A stretch of 40,818 nt of DNA from contig NZ_CAJXIV010000027.1 of assembly GCF_913054185.1 (NCBI RefSeq), positions 1 through 40,818 of the forward strand, in the 5' to 3' direction. The translations under genes were made by a program, and so were the position numbers. The stretch is from an uncultured Shimia sp. (GTDB lineage Bacteria; Pseudomonadota; Alphaproteobacteria; Rhodobacterales; Rhodobacteraceae). Positions 1-7,564 of this stretch are shown piece by piece. The first letter of the stretch is position 1. Each line of letters begins with the position of its first letter. The notes beneath the pieces are model-generated. The model saw nothing but the letters and a program-made list of their open reading frames with translations, searched no databases and was not told the origin of the DNA.

Positions 1-728
1 GTCAATCCAGGCACCACCGGGGCCAACATCACCCTCACCGGAATGCCCGCATCCGCCAATCTCCGAATGGTCTGCATCCGGCGCTGCGGCAAGGGACAGC
101 GCGGCTCCATCGCGCGTGACAACGCCACATCCATAGTGGTCAGCGAAATCCCCACTTGGGCCAACCCTTGGGCCGCCATTTCGCTCAATATATCGATGTC
201 GCGCTCCACCAAGGTGCCTTTGGTCGTAATCGCCACCGGATGCTTGAACCGTTGCAACACTTCCAGCACCGACCGCATAACCCGGTACCGGCGCTCAATT
301 GGCTGGTAGGGGTCGGTATTGGTGCCTATCGCCAACAGGCTTGGCTGATACCCTTTGCGCCGCAGCTCTTTCTCCAGCACCTCAGCCGCTTTGGGCCGCG
401 CCACCAGTTTGCTTTCAAAATCTAGGCCCGGCGACAATCCAAGATAGGCATGGGTTGGCCGCGCAAAACAATAGGTGCACCCATGCTCACAGCCGCGATA
501 AGGATTCAGAGAGCGATCAAACGGAATGTCCGGCGACGTGTTTCGCGTGATTACTGAGCGCGGCCGCTCTTCACTCACCTCAGTGGCAAAGGCTGCGCGC
601 TCCTCCGGAATGTCCCAGCCATCCTGCACCTCTTCTCGTTGGGCATCGTACCGGCTGGCCGCATTGCTCTGTGCGCCGCGAGCACGCCGCCTTTCTGCGT
701 CAATTTTGGGTTCATTCAGATCAGACAT
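1..728 (-). CDS. PA0069-family radical SAM protein (3' part cut by window edge)
   Basis: The reading frame runs on the minus strand from an ATG at 728 to the window edge without a stop, so about 242 N-terminal residues are visible. A CX3CX2C cluster (C80, C84, C87, in RGCEHGCTYCFARP) is the radical SAM [4Fe-4S] signature, with the tyrosine between the last two cysteines as usual. The following stretches GTNTDPYQPIERRYR and TTKGTLVERDIDIL are typical of the PA0069/SplB-like branch. Family members probably generate a 5'-deoxyadenosyl radical, but the substrate is not known to me. The N-terminal 40 residues are charged and low in complexity. The start has a GGG four bases upstream. It is divergent from the corrinoid gene, with 221 bases between them. 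The family call is firm; the function is unknown. Confidence 0.88.
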   Translation of the reverse strand, partial: MSDLNEPKIDAERRRARGAQSNAASRYDAQREEVQDGWDIPEERAAFATEVSEERPRSVITRNTSPDIPFDRSLNPYRGCEHGCTYCFARPTHAYLGLSPGLDFESKLVARPKAAEVLEKELRRKGYQPSLLAIGTNTDPYQPIERRYRVMRSVLEVLQRFKHPVAITTKGTLVERDIDILSEMAAQGLAQVGISLTTMDVALSRAMEPRCPLPQRRMQTIRRLADAGIPVRVMLAPVVPGL

Positions 729-949
729 TTGCCCAAAATAGAACAAACCGCGAACACATGCAACAAACCCCATGATCTGGATGAGAAACTTTCATGGCAT
801 TGATGATTTTTGCCCCTACACGTCGCACGCGGTCTTGGCTATGTCGCTAATCAGACAGTTTGCACGCTGAAAAAGTTTGAAAGCTGGGTTATAAAGAATA
901 GCAACCGGTGCCCGATATTGGGCCCCCGCCAGGGTATGGGAATACGCGC

Positions 950-1651
950 ATGTCAGAAGAACAAGACGACATCATCCTGTCCGAACTCAATGACGAGGAA
1001 CTTGTCCAACAGATGTTTGACGACCTCTACGATGGTCTCAAGGACGAGATCGAAGAGGCTGTGAACATCCTTTTGGAACGTGGTTGGGCGCCTTATCGCG
1101 TGCTGACAGAGGCGCTTGTGGGCGGCATGACCATTGTGGGTGCCGACTTCCGCGATGGCATCCTGTTTGTGCCTGAGGTGCTCTTGGCAGCAGGCGCGAT
1201 GAAAGGTGGCATGGGCATCCTGAAACCTCTGCTGGCTGAAACCGGCGCGCCGCGCATGGGGTCCATGGTGATTGGCACGGTCAAAGGCGACATCCACGAC
1301 ATTGGTAAAAACCTTGTGGCGATGATGATGGAGGGTGCCGGCTTTGAAGTGGTCGACCTTGGCATCAACAACGCTGTTGAAGGGTATCTGGAAGCCCTCG
1401 AAGAGCACAAGCCCGACATCCTCGGCATGTCCGCGCTTCTGACCACCACCATGCCTTACATGAAAGTTGTGATCGACACGCTGATCGAAAAGGGCCAGCG
1501 CGACGACTACATCGTCTTGGTTGGCGGCGCACCGCTGAACGAAGAATTTGGCAAAGCCATTGGCGCCGACGCGTACTGCCGCGACGCTGCTGTGGCCGTG
1601 GAAACCGCCAAAGAATGGGTGGCCCGCAAACACAACCAGATGAGCGCCTGA
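950..1651 (+). CDS. Corrinoid (cobalamin-binding) methyl-carrier protein
   Basis: A 233-residue protein of the MtbC/MtgC/MetH-B12-module type. Residues 10-95 form the helical capping domain; residues 100-230 form the Rossmann-like B12 domain. The base-off/His-on signature is complete: D114-x-H116-x-x-G119 (KGDIHDIGKN), then S161-x-L163 and a GG at 192-193. H116 would be the lower cobalt ligand. Such proteins shuttle a methyl group between a substrate-specific methyltransferase and tetrahydrofolate or homocysteine. I chose ATG 950 over a GTG at 908 because the family begins just before the capping helices. A perfect 12-bp palindrome (GCCTGATCAGGC, 1646-1657) spans the stop codon and a terminator follows. 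No cognate methyltransferase or RamA-type activator lies in the window. In some roseobacters methionine synthase is split into separate subunits, and this could be the B12 subunit; that assignment is inference. Confidence 0.93.
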   Translation: MSEEQDDIILSELNDEELVQQMFDDLYDGLKDEIEEAVNILLERGWAPYRVLTEALVGGMTIVGADFRDGILFVPEVLLAAGAMKGGMGILKPLLAETGAPRMGSMVIGTVKGDIHDIGKNLVAMMMEGAGFEVVDLGINNAVEGYLEALEEHKPDILGMSALLTTTMPYMKVVIDTLIEKGQRDDYIVLVGGAPLNEEFGKAIGADAYCRDAAVAVETAKEWVARKHNQMSA

Positions 1652-1693
1652 TCAGGCCCATCGCCTTTTGCTCACTCCCCGAGCGATTTGGTC

Positions 1694-1724
1694 CGGCCCG
1701 CCCTTCACAGGCGGGCCGTTTTTG
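1694..1724 (+). terminator. Rho-independent terminator after the corrinoid gene
   Basis: A 9-bp perfect GC-rich stem (C1694-C1702 with G1710-G1718, inner arms GGCCCGCC/GGCGGGCC) encloses a 7-base loop and is followed by TTTTTG. It separates the corrinoid gene from the downstream methyltransferase gene, whose ribosome binding site begins only four bases after the T tract. The downstream pair is therefore expressed either by readthrough or from a promoter upstream of the hairpin. Confidence 0.88.
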
Positions 1725-1738
1725 TTCAAGGTACCGAT

Positions 1739-2431
1739 ATGTCCGGATTATATACCCCCGATCTCGCCCGCATTCATGCCGAAGGCTACAACGACACCTT
1801 TGACGAGGCGCACGATTGGCTTGCTGCAGAAATCCTGCATGGACCAGTCAACGCCCATCTGTTTGACATCGGTTGCGGCGATGGCACATGGCTTTCAGTG
1901 GCCGAAGATCGCGGCGTCATGGGCGAAGGTGTCGACCTCTCACCGGCCTTTGTGGAAATCGCCCAAGCCCGCGGTCTTTTGGTGAAACAAGGCAACGCAG
2001 CCGACATTCATATCCCCAAGGGCACCACCGCAGTGACCTGTCTCGGCGAAGTTCTCAGCTATATCGACACCACAACCAAACGCGACACACTCCTGCCCGT
2101 GGCTCAGGTTGCGTTTGATGCCCTACCCTCCGGCGGCTTGCTGTTTGCCGACCTGATTGGGCCCCGCTGCCTGCCGCACGCCCGGCGCAACACAGGCGCG
2201 GATTGGCAGATGCGCATCGAGGTCACAGTCGAGCGCGACCGCCTCACCCGCCGTATCGAAACGCAAGTTGACGATCGCGTCGACACAGTGATCCATCAAC
2301 AATCCCGCCGTCATCCGGACCGCACCAAACGCGCACTGGAAGGGATCGGCTGGCACTGCGAAATCCTGGACAGTTACGGCCCCGCTGGCCTGCTGCCCGG
2401 TCGTTTTGCCATCAAGCTGACCAAGCCATGA
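1739..2431 (+). CDS. Class I SAM-dependent methyltransferase
   Basis: A 230-residue protein with a Rossmann-type methyltransferase fold. Motif I is FDIGCGDGTW (residues 42-51), the acidic residue at the end of strand 2 is in GEGVDLSP, and a GGLLFADLIGP stretch fits motif III. ATG 1739 has an AAGG seven bases upstream; an in-frame TTG at 1688 would start inside the terminator stem and is rejected. The stop overlaps the start of the DUF1638 gene by four bases (ATGA), so the two are translationally coupled. The substrate cannot be read from the sequence. Its place between a corrinoid protein and DUF1638 suggests a role in the same one-carbon module, which is inference. Confidence 0.85.
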   Translation: MSGLYTPDLARIHAEGYNDTFDEAHDWLAAEILHGPVNAHLFDIGCGDGTWLSVAEDRGVMGEGVDLSPAFVEIAQARGLLVKQGNAADIHIPKGTTAVTCLGEVLSYIDTTTKRDTLLPVAQVAFDALPSGGLLFADLIGPRCLPHARRNTGADWQMRIEVTVERDRLTRRIETQVDDRVDTVIHQQSRRHPDRTKRALEGIGWHCEILDSYGPAGLLPGRFAIKLTKP

Positions 2432-3069
2432 CCCAACTCCCCGACGACAACACGTTGGCCCAGACGGGCTTGTCCCCAACCGGCTCTTCGGGCCGCATCC
2501 TTTTGCTGGCCTGCGGCGCTCTGGCGCGTGAAATCTTGGACCTTATCAAACTCAACAGCTGGTCCCATATGGATCTCACCTGCCTGCCTGCCATCTTCCA
2601 CATCCATCCGGAAAAAATTACCCCCGCTGTGCGCGAGGCTGTCGCCAAACATCGCGACGCCTATGACGACATCTTTGTGGTTTATGCGGATTGCGGCACG
2701 GGCGGTTTGTTGCAACAGGCCTGTGACGAGTTGGGCGTACAGATGGTCTCAGGCCCCCATTGCTACAGCTTCTTCGAAGGCAACGACCGCTTTGCAGAGA
2801 TCTCCGAGGATGAGTTCACTGCCTTCTACCTGACCGACTTCCTTGTCCGCCAATTTGACGCTTTTATCATCAAGCCCATGGGCCTCGATCGTCATCCGGA
2901 GCTACGCGACATGTATTTTGGAAACTATGAGAAACTGGTCTACCAAGCCCAAACCGACGATCCCGCCTTGACGGAAAAAGCCAAAGACTGCGCGGATCGC
3001 CTTGGCTTGGCGTTTGAGCGGCGCTTCACCGGCTACGGCGACATGGCAAAAGCTCTGGAAACCCTCTGA
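2428..3069 (+). CDS. DUF1638 domain protein
   Basis: A 213-residue protein that I recognise as DUF1638 from its conserved blocks: LLACGALAREI (26-36), FVVYADCGTGGL, GPHCYSFFEG and TDFLVRQFD. The conserved CG, DCG and HC elements put several cysteines and histidines in the most conserved positions, which could bind a metal or cofactor. No membrane segment or signal peptide is visible, so it should be cytoplasmic. The gene is coupled to the methyltransferase by a four-base overlap. To my knowledge DUF1638 proteins are often encoded next to corrinoid proteins and corrinoid-dependent methyltransferases, but their biochemical role is not established. The family call is fairly sure; a part in cobalamin-linked methyl transfer is inferred from context only. 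Confidence 0.85.
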   Translation: MTQLPDDNTLAQTGLSPTGSSGRILLLACGALAREILDLIKLNSWSHMDLTCLPAIFHIHPEKITPAVREAVAKHRDAYDDIFVVYADCGTGGLLQQACDELGVQMVSGPHCYSFFEGNDRFAEISEDEFTAFYLTDFLVRQFDAFIIKPMGLDRHPELRDMYFGNYEKLVYQAQTDDPALTEKAKDCADRLGLAFERRFTGYGDMAKALETL

Positions 3070-3099
3070 AAAGAAAGGCGCCCCAAACCGGAGCGCCTT
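3068..3099 (-). terminator. Terminator of the ATP-grasp gene, shared with the DUF1638 end
   Basis: Arms AAGGCGC (3075-3081) and GCGCCTT (3093-3099) pair perfectly around an 11-base loop that can add two inner CC/GG pairs. Read on the minus strand the stem is followed by TCTTTTC, which fits an intrinsic terminator 10 bases after the stop of the minus-strand gene. On the plus strand the stem also sits right after the DUF1638 stop but lacks a T tract there. Confidence 0.7.
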
Positions 3100-3109
3100 C
3101 ATAACTCTC

Positions 3110-4345
3110 TTACGACAATCGCCGCGTTGGCTTGGTGCCGCCTGTTTCAACAGACGTCTTTTCACGCCGATTTTTCTCAAGCAGAGTTTCAAACGCATCA
3201 AATATGCGGTTCATGTGCTTGCTTTTGTAGGGAAAAACTTCTTCGTCATCCATATCATGAACAATCAGCGCGTTGTCCGCTTCAAACACAACCAGATTGC
3301 CGTCCGGGTCTTCGGCGCAGTCCACTCCGAAGTAGTCCAGGTCAATTGCTTCGGTCAGCGCCCCAAAACCACCTTCGTGACGGTTTGCAAATGTGCTGTC
3401 AAAACTATCCATCCAGGCGGACTCTTCGGCGCGTTTCTCGGCAAACTCTTCCATGCGCGCGTTCAGGTACCAAAGGTCCCACTGGTCCGCGATCGCCATG
3501 TGACATGGGAACGGCTGGCCATCGACAAAGATTACGCGATACTTGCGATAAAACCCGTCTTCCCGCGTGGCATAGGGGATGAACTCCGAGACATAGAATG
3601 TTGCCTCGGCGCGTTCTGTCAAATAGGCCGCAAGCGCGGTTTGACTTTCGATCAGCACCAGACCTTCGCCGGCATGGCTGCCTACAGGTCGCACCACATA
3701 GGGATAATCGCCAAGCACCGCCAAACGCTCTTCACCCGCATCGCCTTCCAGCTCTGCACGCTCAAACCGCTGCGTCTTGGGAAGTGTCAGCCCGCCTTTG
3801 CCAGCAAACATTTTTTCAAGCGTGTCACGCTCCAAATCCACCTGACCAACTGGTAAATTTACAACTTTTGTGCCTGCCACCGCGGTCAGCGCTCGGACCT
3901 TAGCCTGAAACGCCACCGCCTTCGCACTGTCCGCAGGCGCAGCACAAAACGCCACATCATGCGCGGGCAGATCGATTTGTGCGTCACTGTCTACGTTCAG
4001 GTAATATGTGAGAATCTCGACATCCGCGTCCTGCAACAGGAACTCGATGGGTGTGTTGCCGCCAATGTGGCTTGGCTCCGCAAACACCAGCAATTTGGTG
4101 CGCGCGCCGTCACTTTTCTTAGTGCTGAAAATCTTCTGCCGCTTGAGCGCTTCTTCCTGCCAGGCCAATCCCGCCGCACGGTTGCCCTGCAACTGATCAA
4201 TCACCGACAGATCCATAAAGATGCCATCCGCATCTTTTCCGGTGAACACTTTGCTCAGCAACTCAGTACGCAGAGGCTGAAGATCAACGCCGTCAAACGC
4301 CATCTTTGTCAGGCTCGCAAGCCCGATTCTTTCTTGAGGTTCCAT
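3110..4345 (-). CDS. Uncharacterised ATP-grasp fold protein
   Basis: A 411-residue protein, counting from ATG 4345, which has a GGAG five bases upstream; an upstream in-frame TTG at 4384 has no comparable site. Residues 1-90 are helical with a TPR-like look. A pre-ATP-grasp Rossmann-like segment follows (KLLVFAEPSHIGGNTPIEFLL). The C-terminal half is an ATP-grasp domain: YVVRPVGSHAGEGLVLI resembles the nucleotide-binding glycine-rich hairpin, and LDYFGVDCAEDPDGNLVVFE followed by ADNALIVHDMD carries the acidic and Asn residues expected for Mg-ATP. ATP-grasp enzymes join a carboxylate to an amine or thiol through an acylphosphate. The substrate is unknown; it is not a recognisable glutathione synthetase, D-Ala ligase or RimK. 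It is flanked by its own terminator and by the XRE-cupin gene upstream on the same strand. Confidence 0.75.
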   Translation of the reverse strand: MEPQERIGLASLTKMAFDGVDLQPLRTELLSKVFTGKDADGIFMDLSVIDQLQGNRAAGLAWQEEALKRQKIFSTKKSDGARTKLLVFAEPSHIGGNTPIEFLLQDADVEILTYYLNVDSDAQIDLPAHDVAFCAAPADSAKAVAFQAKVRALTAVAGTKVVNLPVGQVDLERDTLEKMFAGKGGLTLPKTQRFERAELEGDAGEERLAVLGDYPYVVRPVGSHAGEGLVLIESQTALAAYLTERAEATFYVSEFIPYATREDGFYRKYRVIFVDGQPFPCHMAIADQWDLWYLNARMEEFAEKRAEESAWMDSFDSTFANRHEGGFGALTEAIDLDYFGVDCAEDPDGNLVVFEADNALIVHDMDDEEVFPYKSKHMNRIFDAFETLLEKNRREKTSVETGGTKPTRRLS

Positions 4346-4460
4346 TCTGGCTCCAAATGTAAGTGCCCTTCTGGAATGCCCCAATCGTTGTTAAAAATAC
4401 GTGCAATCAATCATTACAATTTTCGCTAACTGCAAAAACTCCGGATTTTGCTGAAAATTG

Positions 4461-4500
4461 ATCAAAAACACCTTCCCTAAATCAAAAACACCTTCCCTAA
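4461..4500. repeat. Perfect 20-bp tandem duplication in a terminator
   Basis: The 20-base unit ATCAAAAACACCTTCCCTAA occurs twice without a mismatch and without a gap (4461-4480, 4481-4500). On the minus strand each copy carries the descending arm and T tract of the terminator that follows the XRE-cupin gene, so the 3' half of the terminator is doubled. It looks like a recent slippage or tandem duplication event. Confidence 0.97.
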
Positions 4501-4509
4501 CAGGTGTTT
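4478..4509 (-). terminator. Terminator overlapping the stop codon of the XRE-cupin gene
   Basis: AAACACCT (4486-4493) and AGGTGTTT (4502-4509) form an 8-bp perfect stem with an 8-base loop. Read on the minus strand it ends in GTTTTTGATTT, a U-rich tail. The ascending arm shares bases with the TAA stop at 4510-4508. The upstream copy of the tandem repeat offers a second identical descending arm (4466-4473). Confidence 0.72.
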
Positions 4510-5131
4510 ATGCCAGCGATGTCACCCACAGAATTGTTGCGTCTTCCGCACTCACAGAAACCACGTTGTGGCCCATGGATCCGTCATAATAGGCGCTATC
4601 ACCGCGGCGCATTTCCACCGGCTCATAAAACTCGGTGTAGAGCGTGACCACACCGGTCAACACGTAAAGAAACTCTTCGCCGTCATGGCGCACCCAGCCG
4701 TCAAATTCTTCCATCGACCGCGCCCGAACCCGTGCCCGATAGGGCAGCATCGCTTTCTTGCGCAACCCTTCTGCCAACAATTCATGTTCATAAGTGGTGG
4801 TGACTTGGCGCGTGCCCTCTCCGGACTTCACCAGCGCCATACGGCCGTTGACCTGGTCCTTAATCGGCGCGGTAAACAGCTGCGGTACCGAGATTTCCAA
4901 ACCCACCGCCAGCTTTTTCACCGCATCATAAGTGGGGGACATCTGACCATTCTCAATTTTGGACAGGGTTGACCGTGCCAGACCAGCCTGGCTCGCGGCC
5001 TGCTCCAGCGTCCACTTACGGGCTTTGCGCAACTCGCGCACGCGTTCGCCAAGGTCCAATGGTTCCACATGATCCTGCCCGCCGTTCTCACGCGCGATTT
5101 TGATCAAAGATTTTGGGTCTTTTGAGCTCAT
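4508..5131 (-). CDS. XRE-family regulator with C-terminal cupin domain
   Basis: A 207-residue protein. Residues 27-83 form a lambda-repressor-like helix-turn-helix (LGERVRELRKARKWTLEQAA, then SQAGLARSTLSKIENGQMSP). Residues about 125-205 form a cupin_2 barrel with the GEEFLYVLTGVVTLYTE and RRGDSAYYDGSMGHNV motifs. This HTH-cupin architecture (the SutR/PuuR type) usually senses a small ligand in the cupin and represses or activates a neighbouring metabolic operon. It is divergent from the acyl-CoA synthetase gene with only 85 bases between them, so control of both directions from one operator is likely. No strong Shine-Dalgarno is visible before ATG 5131. The ligand is unknown. Confidence 0.9.
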   Translation of the reverse strand: MSSKDPKSLIKIARENGGQDHVEPLDLGERVRELRKARKWTLEQAASQAGLARSTLSKIENGQMSPTYDAVKKLAVGLEISVPQLFTAPIKDQVNGRMALVKSGEGTRQVTTTYEHELLAEGLRKKAMLPYRARVRARSMEEFDGWVRHDGEEFLYVLTGVVTLYTEFYEPVEMRRGDSAYYDGSMGHNVVSVSAEDATILWVTSLA

Positions 5132-5160
5132 GCCGCGCTTCTACCGTGCGTAACCATGCA

Positions 5161-5174
5161 GTGGCAACCGCCAC
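5161..5174. promoter_or_regulatory. Candidate operator between the XRE-cupin gene and the ligase gene
   Basis: GTGGC-AACC-GCCAC is a perfect 5-bp inverted repeat with a 4-base spacer, placed inside the 85-base divergent gap. Its size and position suit a dimeric HTH regulator that controls both flanking genes. No promoter boxes are clear enough to add support. Confidence 0.35.
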
Positions 5175-5216
5175 GTTTCTCTTGCACCCATAGCGTTTGC
5201 TGCCTACCCCAGCCTT

Positions 5217-6737
5217 ATGAGCTCAATTTTTGACCAAGGTCCACCGCCCCCCTGCCCGCCGTCTTTCAACATGGCCGCCCATGTGCTGCGCCATGCGGAC
5301 CGATTGGCGGATAAAGAGGCTCTCCGTATCGTATCGTCAGAGACGGGTGAAAGCTGGACCTTCGGCGCCCTGAAGTCTGCCATCCTTGGCACAGGAACCG
5401 GTCTTTTACGGTCTGGTCTTACCTCCGGTGACCGCGTCTTGATGCGCCTTGGCAATACGGTGGAGTTCCCAATCGCGTATCTGGCTTGCATTGCTGTTGG
5501 TTTGATCCCCGTTCCTACGTCCTCTCAGCTTACCGAAGCTGAAGTCACAAAGATGGTGGAGACTCTTTCTCCAGCGGCCATTTTGCATGACCCTGAAGTT
5601 ACAACAACTTCAAACTCACAGACCAACACATTGACAACTAAAACTCTTCTTGAGTTTCGCACCCTTCCTGCTGCCGACTTTGACTTTGGCGACCCCAACC
5701 GTCCCGCCTACATCATTTATACGTCAGGCACCTCCGGTGTTCCTCGCGCCGTGGTGCACGCCCATCGTGCAATTTGGGCACGCCAGATGATGTTTGACGG
5801 CTGGTATGACCTGCTCGAAACTGACCGCCTCCTGCATGCTGGGGCCTTCAACTGGACCTTCACCTTGGGCACTGGCCTGATGGACCCCTGGACCACAGGC
5901 GCCACTGCTCTGATCCCCGCTCCTGGCACGGCACCAGAGACCTTACCTCACCTCCTACGCGACAACCGCGCAACCCTGTTCGCCGCCGCGCCGGGAGTGT
6001 ATCGCAAAATCCTCGCGACAAGCGATGACCCGGCGCTTCCCAACCTGCGCCACGGCCTCTGTGCCGGCGAAAAGCTCTCCGAAACTTTACGCGCCCAATG
6101 GAACGCTGCCACCAGCACCAAACTTTATGAAGCTTTTGGCATGTCCGAATGTTCGACCTTCCTTTCCGCCAGCCCGGACCATCCCGCGCCCAAAGGCACG
6201 CTGGGCCGCCCGCAACCCGGCCGTCGCATCGCCATTCTTGATGAGACTGGCCCCGTCGCATTAAACACGCCAGGCACCATCGCCGTGCACAAGTCAGACC
6301 CTGGCCTGATGCTCGGCTATCTCAACGCCCCCGAAGACACAGCAACCCGTTTCCAAGGCGACTGGTTCCTCACCGGTGATCTGGGCCAAATGGACGATGA
6401 CGGTCACATCACCTACATGGCTCGCGCAGATGACATGATGAACGCCGGTGGGTTTCGTGTCTCACCTTTGGAAGTCGAAGCCGCCCTCCTACCACATCCC
6501 GAGATCACCGGCATTGCGGTTACGGATATTGAGGTCAAAGCCGACACCCGCGTCATCGCCGCGTTTTATACCGCTGATCACGATCTTGTGGAGGACGCGC
6601 TGAAAGCCTTTGCGGAGACCCATTTGGCGCGTTACAAGCAGCCTCGGATTTTCAAACGCCTGCCCACGTTGCCGACCAACGCCAATGGCAAACTCAACCG
6701 CCGCGCCCTGCGCGATACCTACAAGGTTTCCACATGA
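5217..6737 (+). CDS. Acyl/aryl-CoA synthetase (AMP-forming, class I adenylate-forming family)
   Basis: A 506-residue acyl-CoA synthetase, full length for the family. The P-loop is YTSGTSGVPR (168-177); the usual final lysine is arginine here. Other motifs are YEAFGMSE (304-311), the TGD motif with its ribose-binding Asp (386-388), and the A10 motif TNANGKLNRR with catalytic Lys492. It would activate a carboxylic acid to the acyl-AMP and then to the CoA thioester in the cytoplasm. General similarity points to the acetate/benzoate-CoA ligase side of the family, but the acid is not predictable. Residues 128-145 are a Thr/Ser-rich low-complexity insert. The ATG at 5217 lacks a clear Shine-Dalgarno. 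The stop overlaps the next gene by four bases, so the two form an operon. It is probably controlled by the divergent XRE-cupin protein. Confidence 0.88.
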   Translation: MSSIFDQGPPPPCPPSFNMAAHVLRHADRLADKEALRIVSSETGESWTFGALKSAILGTGTGLLRSGLTSGDRVLMRLGNTVEFPIAYLACIAVGLIPVPTSSQLTEAEVTKMVETLSPAAILHDPEVTTTSNSQTNTLTTKTLLEFRTLPAADFDFGDPNRPAYIIYTSGTSGVPRAVVHAHRAIWARQMMFDGWYDLLETDRLLHAGAFNWTFTLGTGLMDPWTTGATALIPAPGTAPETLPHLLRDNRATLFAAAPGVYRKILATSDDPALPNLRHGLCAGEKLSETLRAQWNAATSTKLYEAFGMSECSTFLSASPDHPAPKGTLGRPQPGRRIAILDETGPVALNTPGTIAVHKSDPGLMLGYLNAPEDTATRFQGDWFLTGDLGQMDDDGHITYMARADDMMNAGGFRVSPLEVEAALLPHPEITGIAVTDIEVKADTRVIAAFYTADHDLVEDALKAFAETHLARYKQPRIFKRLPTLPTNANGKLNRRALRDTYKVST

Positions 6738-7375
6738 TCAAACTCGACATCATCTCCGACCCGATCTGCCCGTGGTGCCTGATTGGCAAAACCCGCCTGA
6801 TGAAAGCTTTGGAAGCCGAAGGCGACCATCCGTTTGTTATTGAATGGCACCCTTTCCAGCTTAACCCGGATATGCCGGCCGAAGGCATGGACCGTCGTGA
6901 GTATCTGGAAACCAAGTTTGGCGGCAAAGACAATGCTGTGAAGGTCTATACTGAAATCGAGCAACACGCCCGTGACGAAGGTCTGGAAATCAACTTCGCC
7001 GCCATCAAACGCACGCCAAATACCATCAACGCGCATCGTGTGATCCATTGGGCTGGCGTCGAGAAAAAGCAAAACGCCGTGGTGGATGCTTTGTTTGCCG
7101 CCTACTTCAAAGATGGCCGTGACATCGGTGATATCGACGTGCTGGCAGACATCGCAGACAGTGCAGGCATGGACGCCGCCGTGGTGCGCAAGCTTCTGGA
7201 GTCTGACGCCGACGTTGCGGATATCCAAAAACGCGACGCTCACAGCCGTGAAATGGGTGTAAACTCCGTGCCAACGTTCATTGTTGCCAATCAACATGCC
7301 GTACCCGGTGCCCAACCCGTTGAGCTCTGGCGCCGCGTGATGGCCGACCTGCGCGCGCAGAACGCCGTTGAGTAA
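6734..7375 (+). CDS. FrnE-like DsbA-family oxidoreductase / 2-hydroxychromene-2-carboxylate isomerase-like protein
   Basis: A 213-residue thioredoxin-fold protein with an inserted helical domain. The N-terminus MIKLDIISDPICPWCLIGK carries a CPWC active site (C12-C15), and the late VNSVPTFIV contains the cis-proline. Typical FrnE motifs are IEWHPFQLNPDMP and NTINAHRVIHWA. There is no signal peptide, so it is cytoplasmic. The family includes glutathione-dependent isomerases and disulfide oxidoreductases involved in polyketide or aromatic metabolism or in oxidative stress. Its ATG lies inside the stop of the ligase gene (ATGA), and the pair may act on the same aromatic or unusual acid; that is inference. 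Confidence 0.88.
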   Translation: MIKLDIISDPICPWCLIGKTRLMKALEAEGDHPFVIEWHPFQLNPDMPAEGMDRREYLETKFGGKDNAVKVYTEIEQHARDEGLEINFAAIKRTPNTINAHRVIHWAGVEKKQNAVVDALFAAYFKDGRDIGDIDVLADIADSAGMDAAVVRKLLESDADVADIQKRDAHSREMGVNSVPTFIVANQHAVPGAQPVELWRRVMADLRAQNAVE

Positions 7376-7436
7376 CGTCTGAACCAACGTTCACTCTTCA
7401 CTTGTGAACCACGGTGCTGCACGCTAACCTAAGTAA

Positions 7437-7462
7437 ATCAGCCCGCCATTTTGCGGCCTGAT
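7437..7462. other. Imperfect hairpin after the ligase/DsbA-like operon
   Basis: ATCAGCCCGC and GCGGCCTGAT pair with one C-C mismatch in ten around a 6-base loop, about 60 bases after the preceding stop. There is no T tract on either side, so it is only a possible terminator or RNA-stabilising structure. The rest of 7376-7564 holds no gene that I can support. Confidence 0.35.
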
Positions 7463-7564
7463 CACTCAAGCACGATCACCCAACTGGTGTGGGCCAGAGT
7501 TAGAACAGCGGCGCTTTCGCGTGCTGTCCTCTTGCCTGCATGAGCCTTTTTGACGGAGCATGTC

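Noticed and set aside
735-949. Possible cobalamin or SAM riboswitch before the corrinoid gene
   Set aside because: There are GC-rich inverted stretches but I see no B12 box or SAM-II/SAM-V core, so a riboswitch is not supported.
953-1633. Long minus-strand open frame opposite the corrinoid gene
   Set aside because: It has a His/Val-rich composition typical of an antisense shadow in GC-rich coding DNA, and the plus strand encodes a complete B12-binding protein.
3002-3856. Long plus-strand frame of 284 residues
   Set aside because: It lies opposite the ATP-grasp gene and shows no domain-like motifs; the minus strand is the coding one.
5580-5660. Thr/Ser-rich, AT-richer patch in the acyl-CoA synthetase gene as a sign of transfer or frameshift
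   Set aside because: The frame is continuous and the patch falls in a variable linker region; composition elsewhere in the gene matches its neighbours.
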